Positions 54,395 to 62,773 are shown, counted from the stretch's first letter. The stretch: 64,000 nt of DNA from Salinimicrobium marinum (GCF_014651535.1 NZ_BMXB01000002.1:186001-250000); one strand, 5' to 3'. Numbers and translations: made by a program. The notes: generated from the letters alone by a model not told the origin.

Positions 54395-54917
54395 AACAGG
54401 AAAAGCAGCTTTATGAAAATGGGTCTGCGCGTTGGCTCAATTTGTAGATAAAATAATGTTGTTTTTTGACCAGGACGTATACTTATAGCTTTAGAAAATT
54501 TTGATAAAAACTGGTAGATTATTTCCTTCTTCTTAATGAGGAGGGGAATAGCAAGAGGGTGAGACGCAGAGCGATGTCATTCAATTCCCTCAATGTCTAA
54601 AATACTGATTTTAAATGCTTTAAATGTTGTTGAAAACCTACGTATATCCACTCTAATGGATATACCCCGTTGGAAGTCTCTGTGAAATAAAGATAGCTGT
54701 AGCCAATAAGGGTTAAAATGGTATCCATTAGAATAAAATAAAGGTTTAAATGCATTTTCGACAGCCACGTTCTTGGAATTTTTTAAAAAGACAATATTTA
54801 TCGGTTCGAAATTTTAGATCAATAGACATAAAGCATAAGAACTAAATTTATATCACCATCTTTTCTAAAAATTAGATGACACTTATACTACAAAACAATT
54901 AATAAGTTAAAATGTCA
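54395..54917. other. Gene-free stretch after the AraC gene
   Basis: About 520 bp with only short, unconvincing frames. I see no repeats or RNA features until the dispersed repeat begins near 54918. Confidence 0.45.
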
Positions 54918-55300
54918 CTCACCACATTTCCTTCCACTGCGCAAAAGCTCCGTTCCAGGAAAAGCGGTTCACTAAATAGTCTTGGACACGAGTCAAAAAA
55001 GATCATACTTTATTGCATGAGAAAAATTGGACAACTTTTTTGTCTCAAGTCCGCTGTTCGAAATAAAGAACAAATTTTCGTTTTCAGAAAAAGCAATTTC
55101 CGAAATTCAATATTTGCATCTGGCTTCAACACCTTACCTTTTGATGATGAAGAAACAGGATTTGAAATTAGCGGCCTGCATAAAGCCGCTATGCTTGGCT
55201 CCGCTTTTTATAAGTCCTTTCCTAATTTTAAATCCTGAAATGTAGGCCACATCAAAAGGTAATGCAAACGGTTCTGAAAGAAGTAAATGAAAAACAAAGG
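54918..55300 (-). repeat. Dispersed palindromic repeat, copy 3 (full length, inverted)
   Basis: A full copy in reverse orientation. On the minus strand it begins TTTACTTCTTTCAGAACCG near 55300, contains the nested palindrome from GCATTACCTTTTGATGTGGC to CATCATCAAAAGGTAAGG, and ends near CGGAGCTTTTGCGCAGTGG. It sits 30 bp from the broken end of the IS21 istA gene. Confidence 0.8.
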
Positions 55301-55332
55301 GACATATTTATCTTTTCGATACGTGTATCCCG

Positions 55333-55907
55333 TCAATAATATATTATACCATAGGTGTACTGGCTGGCACCCAGGGTGGCAACAAATACTTCCACCGGAA
55401 TGATCTCTCCGGTATGAGGATCAATAATATGAAGCTTTTTACCTGCATAATCCACGAAGGCTTTATCTCCTGCTTTATAAACAGCAGGCATATAGCCTTC
55501 TGACTTCTGGCGCCATTTCCTGTAATGATAACAGAAACGACTGTACATGACTCCTTCGGGATGCTTTTGATGATACTCCTCCCACAGCAGATGTCGTGTA
55601 ACCCCCACACGTTTTAGCTTTTTTTCCACATAGGGGAAAAAATCATATAGCTCACTATCTAGGTTATCTTTTGGGCTAGGTGCCGGGAGATCTTCTGATT
55701 CAAAGAGATCAAACAAGTCATTATCGGAGAGCTCTAAAAGCTCTTTATAGCTAAACCCCGAATCCTTAAAAGCTGTGAGATATTTGATTGGATAACAGTA
55801 GTTCTGGATTTTCCAAGACTTTGGGATATTCCAACATTAGAAAATCCATTATTTTTCATTCTGATGATTTCTCGTATCATAACTGATCCTATGTTTTTAT
55901 TGGCCAT
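55333..55907 (-). pseudogene. istA: IS21-family istA transposase remnant
   Basis: The minus strand from the ATG at 55907 reads MANKNIGSVMIREIIRMKNN, then an HTH (GFSNVGISQSLGKSRTTVI). A frameshift near 55790 is followed by the continuation YLTAFKDSGFSYKELLELSD. The body includes KLKRVGVTRHLLWEEYHQKH and GDKAFVDYAGKKLHIIDPHT, with the first catalytic Asp of IstA in FVDYAG. It stops early at GASQYTYGIIYY. The rest of the DDE domain and istB are missing. Confidence 0.85.
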
Positions 55908-55957
55908 ATTAGGTGGGTTTTAACCCATTAATATACCTTAAAATCATCATCATAGAC

Positions 55958-56101
55958 TGTCCACTTTGCCCCGGAATAGGGTGTACAGTTTGAAGCAGGA
56001 ATCACCTGTTCACTTTGCACAGGAATCACCTGTACACTTTGCTCAGGAATACCTGTTCACTTTAATCAGGAATCACCTGTACAGTTTGCCCCGGAATACC
56101 C
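55958..56101 (-). repeat. IS21 terminal tandem repeats, six units of about 24 bp
   Basis: Six units starting with TGTnCAnTTTG and ending with GGAAT(c)ACC begin at 55958, 55982, 56007, 56031, 56054 and 56078. IS21 elements carry such repeated transposase-binding sites in their ends, and these lie just upstream of the istA remnant. The opposite end is absent. Confidence 0.8.
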
Positions 56102-56397
56102 ACTAACCAGTGAGTTCGACTTTAATTAGGTTATGAGGTCTTTGTTCTGTGAAGGAATTGATATTAAAAATCAAAAAAGTAGATCATTCATAAATGTTAA
56201 TAAAGAAGGGAGGAAGCAAGATTTTCATTGAAATGACATTCTTGCCTTGCGCCCAGAGGTTGCAAAGTTTATAAAGTTTCTTCTCCAGTAGACATTTCAT
56301 AGAATTAGTTCGGTAGATGTGGGGCTTGCAGCACTCCGCTGCGCTTCTTTTATTATTATCGGATTTAAAGTTTTAAAAAAATCACAAAACTATCTCT

Positions 56398-56513
56398 CTA
56401 TTTACCCAGACCCCATATCCAGTGGGATTGTATGAAAAATCCCCACTTTTTCTATTTACCCTAATTACCTAATATGGGTAAATAGGGTAGATAAATTAAC
56501 ATTCTATTTACCC
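56398..56513. repeat. CTATTTACCC repeats
   Basis: CTATTTACCC occurs at 56398-56407, 56452-56461 and 56504-56513, with an inverted copy GGGTAAATAG at 56476-56485, and a partial GGGTAATAGGG near 56550. They lie in a 540-bp stretch (56102-56646) with no gene, upstream of nothing intact. They may be a binding site array of a lost gene. Confidence 0.6.
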
Positions 56514-56646
56514 ACCAAAAGATCTTTAAAATAAGCGGTTAGCGAGAAGTGGGTAATAGGGTAATTAGTTTTAATAAATATATATACTAGCTTCTTAAAG
56601 AGAAAATCCTGAACAACTTTATCTTTTTCTTTTTTACCCGTAAGTT

Positions 56647-56991
56647 TTAAGACAGCTTAGTTTGCAAAAGATCCATATCATCTACCAGCTTTTGATCTAT
56701 AACCCTTGCATAGATTTGTGTCGTCGATAATTTGGAGTGCCCCAGAAGCTTAGAAACCGTTTCTATAGGAACTCCATTGGATAGGGTGACAGTCGTGGCA
56801 AAGGTATGCCTGGCAACGTGAAAACTAAGCTTTTTAGGAATCTTACACTGCTCTGCAATTTCTTTAAGGTAACTATTTGTTTTTTGGTTGCTATACACCG
56901 GCAAAAGGAATTCTGAAATTGGATTTTCATATTTATACAAAATACTGCAAGCCCTATCCAGCAGAGGTATCTTTGATCGGTTTGGATTCAT
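56647..56991 (-). pseudogene. Tyrosine recombinase C-terminal fragment
   Basis: The fragment encodes the catalytic end of a Bacteroidota tyrosine recombinase. LSFHVARHTFATTVTLSNGV holds catalytic His and Arg, ETVSKLLGHSKLSTTQIYAR has the last His and the nucleophile Tyr, and DMDLLQTKLS ends the protein. The N-terminal arm-binding domain and the first catalytic Arg are missing. Its overlap with the integrase at 61185 (SNQKTN) shows it is a separate relative, not its lost end. From 56992 to 57161 I see no other gene. Confidence 0.8.
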
Positions 56992-57161
56992 CGAGTGATG
57001 GAAGAACTTTGGAGAAATTCAACTTGAACAAGACGGCTCTTTTCTCCTTTCTAAAAATTTGTTGTTTTGGTCAAGTGAAGAAGTACATTTGGAAAATAAC
57101 CATATTTTTGCATATGGGGATCGAAATCATTATTGTCCTGACTGAAATCGGTGAAGCTTCA

Positions 57162-57815
57162 CTATAACTCCCAATTATTCAACCGGTAAGCACTATCCCA
57201 AAACATAAATTCTAACCTACTGGCTGAAATAAAGGCCTGAGTCATGAGTTCTTGTTGTGATTCAGTACAATTATCAGCAATTTCATCACAAATATTTTTA
57301 GCATTAATGACTAATTCTTCAAACTCTTCCCCCGCATAGGTATTTATCCATTTTTGGTAAGGATTTTTTGCGCTTATTTGATTTTTGTAAATGTAATCGC
57401 CTACTTCTTTATATATCCAAAAACAAGGTAAAACTGCTGCCATTGCTACCTCTACCTGGTCTAATGCCGAGGTGCTTTTCAAAAAATGAATATAATGATG
57501 TGTGGTAGGGGAAATGCTTCTGCGCTCGGTTAGGCCATATTCTTGAAAATAGGAATCATGTAAGGCTTTTTCTACCACTATAGCCCCCTCAGCAAATCGT
57601 ATAAAAGCCAATGCATGCGAGGTATCTTGAGAACGAGCTCCAATTAAAGCTAAACTACGCGCAAAATTTTCAAGGTAAAAAGCATCTTGAGCCATGTAAA
57701 ATTGAAATTTCTCTAGCGGAAGTGTTCCATTTTGAAGCTCTTCAATAAAGGGCATTTCAATTATTTTTCGATAAATAGGTTCAATTTCTTTCCAGACTTT
57801 AGCTGTCCATTTCAT
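57162..57815 (-). CDS. tenA: Aminopyrimidine aminohydrolase TenA
   Basis: A 217-residue TenA-family enzyme. It has FQFYMAQDAFYLENFARSLA (substrate Asp and Tyr), LPCFWIYKEVGDYI with the catalytic Cys, and SRLEFMFWDSAYRL with the late Glu. TenA hydrolyses amino-HMP from thiamin breakdown to HMP, which feeds ThiD. It is the last gene of the riboswitch-controlled operon and overlaps thiD by 17 bp. All key residues are present. Confidence 0.92.
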   Translation of the reverse strand: MKWTAKVWKEIEPIYRKIIEMPFIEELQNGTLPLEKFQFYMAQDAFYLENFARSLALIGARSQDTSHALAFIRFAEGAIVVEKALHDSYFQEYGLTERRSISPTTHHYIHFLKSTSALDQVEVAMAAVLPCFWIYKEVGDYIYKNQISAKNPYQKWINTYAGEEFEELVINAKNICDEIADNCTESQQELMTQAFISASRLEFMFWDSAYRLNNWEL

Positions 57816-58641
57816 GTTTAATTAGTTTTTGAGGGTTAAAAAAATGATTTACCGGCCCGTTACCTTTGCCAATTAACACATCTTGTCCGTGATAAATAGC
57901 CTGATGAATGTATTCCTGGCCAAACTTTATTGCTTCTGGTAAGGATTTTCTTTGCGCCAAATACGAAGCAATTGCCGAAGAAAGTGTACAACCGGAACCA
58001 TGCGTATTATTGGTTTCAAATTTTGGAAACTCGAAACTTTCAATAGTTCCGTTGGGAGAAAAATAGAGGGAAGTAAGCTCTTCCGATTTTAAATGTCCGC
58101 CCTTTAAAAGCAATGATTTACAGCCGAGTCTCATAATTTTTTTTCCGGCAATTCGCATTTCTTCAATAGATTCTATTTTCATTCCGGCCAAAATAGCTGC
58201 CTCATCTAAATTTGGGGTGATTACATCAGAAATAGGAAATAATTGCTGAATAATGGTTTGTATTGTATTACCTTCAATTAATTGATGTCCACTGGTAGCC
58301 ACCATTACCGGATCAAAAACAATAGGAGTTTGAGGGTAACGTTTCAATTTTTCTACTATAATTTCTACTAACTTAGAAGAATGAACCATTCCAATTTTTA
58401 AGGAATCTGGGAAAATATCTTCTAAAATAGTATCTATTTGATCCCCAACTATATGTTCAGGAATGCTAAAAATAGATTTTACGCCGGTTGTGTTTTGTAT
58501 GGGCAAAGCGGTTAGAACAGCAGTGGCATAGCAACCCAGGGCAGAAATAGTTTTTATATCTGCTTGGATTCCCGCTCCACCACTGCCATCAAAACCGGCA
58601 ATAGTGAGTACTGTTGGATAGGTATATTTTTTATTACTCAT
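57799..58641 (-). CDS. thiD: HMP/HMP-phosphate kinase ThiD
   Basis: A ribokinase-fold kinase of about 280 residues. TVLTIAGFDGSGGAGIQADI is the substrate-binding start, VFDPVMVATSGHQLI and ITPNLDEAAILAG are typical, and TNNTHGSGCTLSSAIASYLA holds the catalytic base. It phosphorylates HMP to HMP-PP. The ATG at 58641 overlaps the thiE stop by 4 bp (ATGA) and fits the family; a longer upstream frame lacks conserved sequence. It is co-translated with thiE and tenA. Confidence 0.93.
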   Translation of the reverse strand: MSNKKYTYPTVLTIAGFDGSGGAGIQADIKTISALGCYATAVLTALPIQNTTGVKSIFSIPEHIVGDQIDTILEDIFPDSLKIGMVHSSKLVEIIVEKLKRYPQTPIVFDPVMVATSGHQLIEGNTIQTIIQQLFPISDVITPNLDEAAILAGMKIESIEEMRIAGKKIMRLGCKSLLLKGGHLKSEELTSLYFSPNGTIESFEFPKFETNNTHGSGCTLSSAIASYLAQRKSLPEAIKFGQEYIHQAIYHGQDVLIGKGNGPVNHFFNPQKLIKHEMDS

Positions 58642-59273
58642 GCTTTTTCTATTTCGTTTCTTAAATGCTCGGCAGCCTTTGCGGGATTTTGAGCTGCACA
58701 AATAGCAGAAACCACCGCAATACAATTGGCACCGGCTTTGATAACTTCCTGCGCATTTCCTGCATTCATTTGGCCAATGGCCACTAAAGGTTTATCGGTA
58801 GTAGCACGTATAGTTTCAATTCCGATTAATCCCCATTCAATAATTGTATCGGTTTTGGTAGGTGTATTAAATATTGGGCTTATTCCAAGATAATCTGCCA
58901 CATGGGTTTCCTGCGTATTTAATTGTTGAAGATCTTCAATAGAATAGCCTAAACAATTCACTTTTTTCCAATTCTTCCTTATTTGCGTGGGAGGAATGTC
59001 AGACGTTCCTACGTGTATTCCAAAAGCTTCTACTTTTTGGGCAACCTCTAAATGATCGTTGATAATTAATGGAACATGGTATTGATCTAATAAATTCTTG
59101 ATCAGAATGGCCTTTTGAAGAAAGGCTTCTGTACAAGAATTTTTCTCTCTTAGTTGAACGAGATCTACACCTCCTTTTACAGCTTGTTCTACCACTTTTA
59201 AATAAGCATGATGAACACAGGCTTCTTCGGAGATAACCAGGTACAATCGATATGGAAATTCTTTTTTAACCAC
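58638..59273 (-). CDS. thiE: Thiamin-phosphate synthase ThiE
   Basis: A 211-residue TIM-barrel enzyme. VDLVQLREKN binds HMP-PP, IINDHLEVAQ and GIHVGTSDIPP carry the metal and pyrophosphate residues, and GISPIFNTPTKTD precedes the phosphate site. It joins HMP-PP and HET-P to thiamin phosphate. The GTSD in place of the common GQED is a minor variation. It overlaps thiM by 8 bp and thiD by 4 bp. Confidence 0.92.
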   Translation of the reverse strand: MVKKEFPYRLYLVISEEACVHHAYLKVVEQAVKGGVDLVQLREKNSCTEAFLQKAILIKNLLDQYHVPLIINDHLEVAQKVEAFGIHVGTSDIPPTQIRKNWKKVNCLGYSIEDLQQLNTQETHVADYLGISPIFNTPTKTDTIIEWGLIGIETIRATTDKPLVAIGQMNAGNAQEVIKAGANCIAVVSAICAAQNPAKAAEHLRNEIEKA

Positions 59274-60072
59274 GTTTTATTTCCAAATTCAGGGTAGAAT
59301 TAAATGCCTTTTCAGAAATTGCATAAAGTTGATCTAAGATATTCATTTGTAAACTTCCCGGCCCTTTACTTTCTTTTGCAGCAAGTTCTCCGACCACCCC
59401 TAGGTATGCCATAGCAGAAGTTACTGCTTCCACTTTATCTTTAATTACTGCAGAAAAAGCAGCTACCAAAGCAGTTGCTGTACAACCCATTCCCGTAATT
59501 TTTGACATTAATTCATGTCCGTTAAAAAGATGGATTTCTTTATCCTGGTCTAAAATAATATCAGTAGCTCCTGAAATACATACGGTACAATGGTACTTTT
59601 CTACTAAAAATTTAGCAGCAAGTACAGCTTCATTACTTTTAGCAGAACTATCTACCCCTTTTGTGGGAGTGGAGTTATGCTTTGCCAATGCCATAATTTC
59701 TGAAGCGTTGCCTCGAATAATAGTAGGATTTAATTGAAGTAGTTCAGCTAACACTTCATCCCGATATGGAGTGGCTCCGGCTCCAACAGGATCTAAAATC
59801 CAAGGTTTTTCAAGTTGCTGAGCCTGGTGTACTGCTTTTTTCATTGCCGTTACCCAGTACTCATCCAGTGTACCTATATTCACCACTAAAGCCTGGCAAA
59901 TAGTCATCATATCCTCCATTTCTGAATGCGCGTGAGCCATAATAGGAGAGGCGCCTGCGGCCAATAAAGCATTGGCTGTATTGTTCATAACGACATAGTT
60001 GGTTATGCTATGAACAAGAGGAGATTCTTTTTTAAGTTGCTTAATATTATTCCAGAGATTTTCTTTCATCAT
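59266..60072 (-). CDS. thiM: Hydroxyethylthiazole kinase ThiM
   Basis: A 268-residue ribokinase-like enzyme. LVHSITNYVVMNNTANALLA is the substrate region, WILDPVGAGATPYR and IRGNASEIMAL follow, and ITGMGCTATALVAAFSAV has the catalytic Cys-loop. It phosphorylates thiazole alcohol for ThiE. It is the first gene after the TPP riboswitch. With ThiE, ThiD and TenA it forms a salvage route; thiC and thiG are not in the window. Confidence 0.93.
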   Translation of the reverse strand: MMKENLWNNIKQLKKESPLVHSITNYVVMNNTANALLAAGASPIMAHAHSEMEDMMTICQALVVNIGTLDEYWVTAMKKAVHQAQQLEKPWILDPVGAGATPYRDEVLAELLQLNPTIIRGNASEIMALAKHNSTPTKGVDSSAKSNEAVLAAKFLVEKYHCTVCISGATDIILDQDKEIHLFNGHELMSKITGMGCTATALVAAFSAVIKDKVEAVTSAMAYLGVVGELAAKESKGPGSLQMNILDQLYAISEKAFNSTLNLEIKRG

Positions 60073-60142
60073 TTATAGTTTTAGGTGTAATAAATGGCTG
60101 AAGGATTATTCCTTTTTAGGAATGACAAGGTGGTATAACTTT

Positions 60143-60213
60143 TTCCTACGCCGGTACTAACCGAATCAGGTTCAAAGGGACTGTCTCAATTCTTATTAGA
60201 ATACCCCTAAAGC
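60143..60213 (-). ncRNA. TPP (THI-box) riboswitch
   Basis: On the minus strand the RNA has the conserved GGGGTAT start, the TTGAGA segment, and CCTTTGAACCTGATTCGG with TTAGTACCGGCGTAGG. This matches the THI-box consensus (CTGAGA, GAACCTGA, GGTTAAT, GCGTAGG). It lies about 70 nt before thiM and should lower expression when TPP is plentiful. Confidence 0.95.
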
Positions 60214-60219
60214 CGATAT

Positions 60220-60227
60220 CAAAAGTA
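60220..60227 (-). promoter_or_regulatory. -7 box of the thiamin salvage operon
   Basis: On the minus strand TACTTTTG fits the Bacteroidota TAnnTTTG box. Initiation about 7-10 nt downstream would start the transcript at the first bases of the riboswitch. Confidence 0.55.
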
Positions 60228-60470
60228 AAGATTATCTATTGAAATGGCACTGAAATTTCAGAAAATGTAGTTGACCATTAATATTTGGAATTCCAGTTGT
60301 CTATATACGTTTCAATGGTTTAAAGTAGATTATCAAGGTTTATTATAAAATAAACTAATCGTTTTTAGTAGAAGATAATAGCATTTACTTTTTTCATCTT
60401 AAACATTTTCCTTTTACTGTTAAATAGAAAGTTATTATCGATCAGGATGAATAGGAATTAATGAACCATT

Positions 60471-60846
60471 CATTTACTTCTTTCAGAGCCGTACGCATTA
60501 CCTTTTGATATGGCTGAATATTTCAGGATATGAAGTTAGGAAAGACTTATAAAAGCGGCGCGAAGCAGAGCGGCTTTATGCAGGCCGCTAATTTCAAATG
60601 CTGTTTCTTTCACATCAATAAGGTAAGGCATCTGAAGTTATTTGGAGTAAGCTGAATTTTGAAAAATATTCTTCTAAAGTAGAAAATAATGTTCTTATTT
60701 AGCTTCAGCGGACTTGAGCCAAAAAACTAATTCCTGATATTTTTTATTTGAGATTTCTCATCTTTTTGGCTCGTGCCCATGAAATTATTAGCGCACCGCC
60801 TTTCCTGAAACGAAGCTTTTGCGGAGCGAAAAGAAATGTGGTAAGC
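60471..60846 (+). repeat. Dispersed palindromic repeat, copy 4 (full length, diverged)
   Basis: A full copy with more changes than copies 1-3. It runs from CATTTACTTCTTTCAGAGCC through GCGGCTTTATGCAGGCCGC to CCTGAAACGAAGCTTTTGCG. Around the second stem GACTTGAGCCAAAAAA pairs with TTTTTGGCTCGTGCC. From 60228 to 60470 and 60847 to 61100 I see no genes. Confidence 0.8.
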
Positions 60847-61100
60847 GGTTTTGAATTTATTTTTCATTGACAATTAATTAATGTTTATGTTAACTGAATT
60901 GAGCAATAAGAGGCAGTTCGAGAGGTTTACCGTAAGGCTTAATTAAACTTACTTGGTTGTATATTCTTAAATCATTCATGAATGACTTCCAGGTGTTGAA
61001 TGTTAACAATAATTACCTGATAAACAGATTTTTTACACCAGCTGTAATTTCCTTAAACGTCGAAAAGATATAAGTTTGAAGCTTTTCGGAACTGTGAAAA

Positions 61101-61272
61101 TTCTGAAAATGAAATTTGTTCATGGTTTCGAACAGCGGACTTGAGGAAATTGTTTTTTCAAATCTTGATCTTAATAGAAAGCTTTTATAGCTTTTTGCCT
61201 TGTGTCCAAGACCATATTAACGTACCGCTTTTCCTGAAACGTAGCTTTTGCGAAGTGAAAGGAATGTGGTAA
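61101..61272 (+). repeat. Dispersed palindromic repeat, copy 5 (right half only)
   Basis: A copy lacking the first palindrome. Shared blocks are TTCGAACAGCGGACTTGAGG, TTGTGTCCAAGACCATATTA and CCGCTTTTCCTGAAACGTAG with GCTTTTGCGAAGTG. Its right end joins the broken integrase gene directly and supplies that gene's last 30 or so codons. Confidence 0.75.
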
Positions 61273-62336
61273 GTAATATTTGAACTAACATTTTGTTGTG
61301 GGAGTATAAGCACCACCGAATTTTTGAGAAGAGATGGTAATATATATTTAGTTTTCTGATTGGAAATTACCGGAAAAACTTCTTTGGTTTCCTTTACACG
61401 CTGATCCTGACATTTTTTAATGATTTCCTTCGCAGGATTTAGTAGCGGAATTTTTACAGATTGTTGCGTCTTTTCCCGTTTGGTATAAATCCAGTCCTTG
61501 CCATCCATACCTTTTACAAGGTTATCGGTGGTAAGTTCTTTTAGTTCTATATAAGTTAATCCGGAATAGCAGGAGAATACAAACATATCCTTTATGCGTT
61601 CAAGAGACGCACTGGTAAAGACCGTCTCTTCTAATATATGCAGCTCTCTTTCGGTCAAAAATTGCCGATCATTCCTTTCAAACTTAAAATTATAGCTCTT
61701 AAAGGGGTTTTTCTCCAGCCATTCTAATTTAATAGCCAGGTTCAGCAATTTCTTTAGCCTTTCCAAGTGCTTCATCGTGCCATTAGTGCCACAGGTCTTT
61801 CGAGCTTTCTTCGGACGGTAGCCTCTTAGAAACATTTCAAACTCCGTGATGAATTGGTAGTTGATATGTTTCAGGTAAATGTTATCGGTTTTCTTTTTCT
61901 TCTTTAAAAACTCTTCCAGATAGTTGGCAGTGGTATGGTAGTTTTTAAGCGTTCCCCATTTCAACACCTCTTTCATTTTATCATTATGATAGGTTACGAT
62001 GTCTTTAATGGTTTTATGATCTTCATCTAAGCCCGCATAAGAAGCTTTGACCTTTGCAGCGGTAATAAGGTTATCTCTATCCAAAAGCTTCTTATGTGTA
62101 TCCAGTAACTGAGAATACACCTGGTCCAGATAGCTGTTCAATTTTCTAACCCGGGGAGTAGTTCCTTTAAGTCTTCCTTTGGAACTGTCCCATTCATTCA
62201 CTGGAGTCTTTCTTTTAAGACTCATTTCAGAACATTTTCCATTTACGGTAATCCTTGCGTAATGGGATAAATCTTTCATGTTCCGGTTCAATTTTATTGT
62301 AAAGAAAAGGACGGAGAATGTAGTAAAATCAGGCAT
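61185..62336 (-). pseudogene. Tyrosine integrase truncated by a dispersed repeat (int1)
   Basis: The N-terminal arm-type domain and core-binding SAM-like domain are complete (VNGKCSEMSLKRKTPVNEW, TLKNYHTTANYLEEFLK). The catalytic domain begins with FSCYSGLTYIELKELTTDNL but ends before the HxxR-H-Y residues. The last 30 residues (from about SNITYHIPFTSQ) derive from repeat copy 5. It lies next to the tRNA-Pro attachment site, as expected for the element's integrase, but cannot be active. An ATG at 62336 is preferred to the TTG at 62360. Confidence 0.85.
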
Positions 62337-62541
62337 TTTAAACGTCTTTAAATGATACAATAATTTGTAAAGACGAAAGTCAAATCAACCGCAATGTTCT
62401 TCTAAGGTAGTGAAATAGTGGAAAGAATGTATTCACCGAATCATTCACTAAACAGGGTGAAATCATATGATATCAATTGATATCAGTAAAAACAAAAAAC
62501 ACTGAAAATCATACGATTAACAGTGTTTTTTGTCCTTTTAC

Positions 62542-62566
62542 GATAAGGTTCGTCGGGGTGGCAGGA
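62542..62566. repeat. Attachment-site core at the intact tRNA-Pro 3' end
   Basis: The same 25-base sequence as at 47681-47705. Here it covers the tRNA-Pro 3' end and its flank. Matching sequence continues to the left through the integrase 5' region at both sites, over about 370 bp in total. Confidence 0.8.
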
Positions 62567-62627
62567 TTCGAACCTGCGGCCTCCTGCTCCCAAAGCAGGC
62601 GCGATAACCGGGCTACGCTACACCCCG
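62553..62627 (-). tRNA. tRNA-Pro (anticodon TGG)
   Basis: On the minus strand a full cloverleaf starts CGGGGTGTAGCGTAGCCCGG. Its anticodon stem-loop is CCTGCTTTGGGAGCAGG (anticodon TGG), and its T-arm is GCAGGTTCGAATCCTGC. The acceptor CGGGGTG pairs with CACCCCG; CCA is not encoded. Its 3' end is the integration target of the element to the left. Confidence 0.95.
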
Positions 62628-62688
62628 CGACAACAGCTTGCGCTGTAAATTTCAATAATTTTAATTCCTTTATGGAAATTAAAAATAG

Positions 62689-62773
62689 CGGAGAGTGTGA
62701 GATTCGAACTCACGCGACAATTGCTCGTCGACAGTTTAGCAAACTGCTCCATTAACCACTCTGGCAACTCTCC
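62689..62773 (-). tRNA. tRNA-Ser (anticodon GCT)
   Basis: On the minus strand an 85-nt tRNA starts GGAGAGTTGCCAGAGTGGTT. The anticodon stem-loop is CAGTTTGCTAAACTG (GCT), followed by a long variable arm and a T-arm GTGAGTTCGAATCTCAC. The acceptor GGAGAGT pairs with ACTCTCC, with discriminator G. Confidence 0.95.

Larger units (their letters stand above)
47681..62566. mobile_element. Putative decayed integrative element in tRNA-Pro, about 14.9 kb
   Basis: The region is bounded by direct copies of the tRNA-Pro 3' core at 47681-47705 and 62542-62566. An integrase gene lies just inside the intact tRNA end. A second integrase remnant just outside the left core suggests that two elements integrated in tandem. 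Cargo includes DUF6090, serine hydrolase, DUF1593 and AraC genes, IS21 remnants and a thiamin salvage operon. The integrase is broken, so the element is not self-mobile now. The boundaries are inferred from the repeat pair. Confidence 0.55.

Noticed and set aside
54577-54768. Minus-strand frame of 63 codons
   Set aside because: Composition is unlike its neighbours, no motif is seen, and there is no plausible upstream signal.
55958-56101. Six regularly spaced repeats of about 24 bp, possible CRISPR array
   Set aside because: The units are contiguous with no unique spacers, vary among themselves, have no cas genes nearby, and sit at the end of an IS21 remnant where such repeats are expected.
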